From Aliiglaciecola lipolytica (lineage in GTDB: Bacteria; Pseudomonadota; Gammaproteobacteria; Enterobacterales; Alteromonadaceae), in NCBI RefSeq assembly GCF_018860635.1, contig NZ_JAHKPT010000006.1, positions 1 through 64,000 on the forward strand: a stretch of DNA of 64,000 nucleotides, given 5' to 3'. Of this stretch, positions 62,418 through 64,000 are shown in pieces. How positions within the stretch are numbered: position 1 is the stretch's first letter; the number at the start of each line of letters is the position of its first letter. The notes under the pieces are model-generated. The model did not search any database, was not told the origin of the DNA, and was given only the letters and a program-made list of their open reading frames with translations. The translations under genes were made by a program, and so were the position numbers.

Positions 62418-62870
62418 TTAATCAATAATTTGACAATAATCAGAATTCACCAAAATCATATGCACTTTATTGGCCATCCGAACTCGTACGCATTCCCCCT
62501 CATCAGCTGGGAAGTAATCTAAAACCACAACTAAATACTCACCGTCAGTTGCGGTGAGATGGTACTCGAACCCTCTACTAGGGCCCTCTTCAATACTGGT
62601 GAGCAATCCACCGAAGAAAGCACCAATTAGTGCACCTGCAAGAATCTGCCTGTCGCTTCCGTAAACATTATTCAATGCGCCCCAAAGCCCCCAACTCGCA
62701 GCGGCCTCGCCAGCATGAGATTCAAATTTAACATCGTATATTTGATCGACATTGGCATATAGCTCAGTGACAAATTGGTTACGTTCAGAATTTCGCGTAT
62801 GATGAGATGCGCAAGATGATACTAAAAATGGCAAACTCAGTGCCGCTAATTTTATGAATGTCATTTTCAT
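62418..62870 (-). CDS. Lipoprotein with glycine-zipper segment, unknown function
   Basis: A 150-residue protein with a signal peptide ending in a lipobox (LVSSC, Cys20). Asn/Ser-rich sequence follows, then a glycine-zipper-like hydrophobic stretch (AGALIGAFFGGLL, about 78-92) and a C-terminal domain with two Cys that may form a disulfide. The layout resembles SlyB-type outer-membrane lipoproteins, but sequence similarity is not clear. An in-frame ATG two codons later (62864) is also possible. It converges on metK. Confidence 0.72.
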   Translation of the reverse strand: MKMTFIKLAALSLPFLVSSCASHHTRNSERNQFVTELYANVDQIYDVKFESHAGEAAASWGLWGALNNVYGSDRQILAGALIGAFFGGLLTSIEEGPSRGFEYHLTATDGEYLVVVLDYFPADEGECVRVRMANKVHMILVNSDYCQIID

Positions 62871-62976
62871 AGATACACATCTTGTTAATTAATTATTACC
62901 AGCATACTGATCTAAAACTGAATTGAAGCTTAACAATTAAGAATTAGTGCAGTTAACGGGAAATCGGAAATCATTT

Positions 62977-63783
62977 ATGTTTAAACACATCTCCAAAACA
63001 TGTCTAGCAGCTACCATTAGCGCAGTATTACTAACGGCTTGTTCTACCTCTCCCACAGGCAGGTCCCAATTAAAGCTCTACTCTAAAGATCAATTAGCGG
63101 ATATGGGAGCGCAAGCTTTCGATGGTATGAAAATAGAACAGAAAGTCTCGCAACAAGGAGTAGATAATCAATATGTTTCTTGTGTTGCAGGCTTCATAAC
63201 CAAACATGTGCCTAGCAGTGTCTTTGATGGCCAATGGGAGCTGGTAGTTTTTGAAGACGATCAAGTTAACGCCTTCGCGTTGCCAGGGGGAAAGATTGGT
63301 GTTTACACTGGGCTGCTTAAAGTAGCTCAAAATCAAGATCAATTGGCCGCTGTTATCGGTCATGAAGTTGGCCATGTTATTGCTGAACATGGAAATGAAA
63401 GAATGTCCAATTCGGCGCTAATCGGCATAGGTTTAGAGGCGACCAATCAAATCTTAAATGCTAAACAAGTGGCAAATAGCAACATGATTATGGCTGGTAT
63501 TGGTTTAGGGGTTCAAGTCGGTGTACAACTGCCATTTAGCCGCACTCACGAGACTGAAGCCGATCTAATAGGCTTAGAGTTGATGGCAAGAGCTGGGTTT
63601 GACCCTACTCAGTCGGTTGAATTATGGAAGAATATGGACAAGGCAAGTGATGGACAACGGACTTCTGAATTTATGTCTACTCACCCCTCCCCCACAACGC
63701 GGATTGAAACCCTTACGGCCAATATGTCGGCAGCACAAGCATTGGCGAATCAAGCAACCGATAAACCGAACTGTAAAATGTAA
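62977..63783 (+). CDS. M48-family metallopeptidase lipoprotein
   Basis: A 268-residue zinc protease with a lipoprotein signal (MFKHISK..., LTAC with Cys22) and an M48 domain. The catalytic HEVGH lies at residues 129-133 (GHEVGHVIAEH), and HETEADLIG supplies the third zinc ligand. It resembles LoiP/YggG-type periplasmic or outer-membrane proteases involved in envelope protein quality control. The frame starts at GTG 62947, but ATG 62977 with GGAAA seven bases upstream begins the signal peptide. It stands alone, between the convergent lipoprotein-bearing region and mscS. Confidence 0.9.
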   Translation: MFKHISKTCLAATISAVLLTACSTSPTGRSQLKLYSKDQLADMGAQAFDGMKIEQKVSQQGVDNQYVSCVAGFITKHVPSSVFDGQWELVVFEDDQVNAFALPGGKIGVYTGLLKVAQNQDQLAAVIGHEVGHVIAEHGNERMSNSALIGIGLEATNQILNAKQVANSNMIMAGIGLGVQVGVQLPFSRTHETEADLIGLELMARAGFDPTQSVELWKNMDKASDGQRTSEFMSTHPSPTTRIETLTANMSAAQALANQATDKPNCKM

Positions 63784-63824
63784 TTTCCCGTAAATGTAAC
63801 TATCCGTATCGAGTTAATTTTAGT

Positions 63825-63857
63825 TAAAAAAAATACCCCTAATTAGGGGCATTTTTT
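63825..63857. terminator. Bidirectional terminator between M48 and mscS genes
   Basis: ACCCCT-AATT-AGGGG with flanking A-run on the left and T-run (ATTTTTT) on the right. It lies between the converging stops of the M48 gene (plus) and the mscS-like gene (minus). Confidence 0.85.
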
Positions 63858-63872
63858 ATATTTAACGGAAGA

Positions 63873-64000
63873 TTACTCTTCTGTTTTATGTAAATGCACA
63901 TCCATTTGTGGGAATGGAATGCTAATGCCTTCTTGGTCAAAGCGAAGTTTAACCGCTTCAGTGAAGTCAAATTTAACAGCCCAGTAGTCAGCAGAAGCTA
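63873..64000 (-). CDS. Small-conductance mechanosensitive channel MscS, C-terminal end
   Basis: The window ends inside this minus-strand gene; only the last 42 codons are seen. They read ...[18 protein letters not shown] followed by [15 protein letters not shown], which matches the conserved C-terminal end of MscS channels (AGIxxPxPQxDVH). MscS opens under membrane tension to release solutes on osmotic downshock. Its N-terminal helices and pore lie outside the window, so only the family call is possible. Confidence 0.88.
   Translation of the reverse strand, partial: ASADYWAVKFDFTEAVKLRFDQEGISIPFPQMDVHLHKTEE

Overview
The window is chromosomal DNA of an AT-rich gammaproteobacterium, most probably an alteromonad (Glaciecola/Paraglaciecola/Alteromonas relatives). 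This rests on E. coli-like core proteins (RecA, MutS, PyrG, LeuA, SrmB, Epd, OxyR), a LexA box, a leucine attenuator and MetJ-type boxes, combined with a large TonB receptor, the PrsK/PrsR pair and oversized Pst permeases. Genes are densely packed. I see no rRNA, tRNA, CRISPR array, intact insertion sequence or prophage.

Layout. 1-650: the 3' end of a probable IS200-like (REP-associated) transposase, then a degenerate 15-bp tandem repeat array. 650-8400: an accessory-looking block with two Tat-exported HisC-like aminotransferases, a TSUP permease, a TonB-dependent receptor and a LysR regulator. 8400-12060: small secreted or membrane stress-type proteins (YqjD/YqjE/YqjK-like set, an EEP-family protein, a 52-residue Pmp3-like protein, a DUF2383 four-helix protein). 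12400-20130: housekeeping genes recA, pncC, mutS, pyrG and eno. 20200-25950: an unknown protein, then leuL-leuABCD behind a complete attenuator. 26100-29340: an HD-GYP-like protein with a damaged HD motif, facing a gspB/exeA pair that shares its N-terminal domain. 29450-34900: cca, srmB, a GGDEF-EAL protein and tdk. 34980-38400: prsR and prsK. 38500-42950: a FabH-like synthase, an ECF sigma/anti-sigma/coiled-coil operon, and oxyR.

43080-54940 is a phosphate and polyphosphate island: DUF47-pit behind a strong Pho box, pstCAB-phoU with greatly enlarged permeases and no pstS, then gcvR, ppk and ppx. 55480-62340 holds the glycolysis/pentose phosphate set tkt-epd-pgk-fba, and metK behind tandem MetJ boxes. 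The window closes with two lipoproteins (one an M48 protease) and the C-terminal end of an MscS channel.

The points most worth following up are the exported aminotransferase/TSUP/TonB module, the domain shared by the HD-GYP-like protein and GspB, a possible ATT start codon on the GGDEF-EAL gene, the Pho box on the pit operon, and the enlarged PstC/PstA. All family assignments come from reading motifs and recalled family features; no database search was run.
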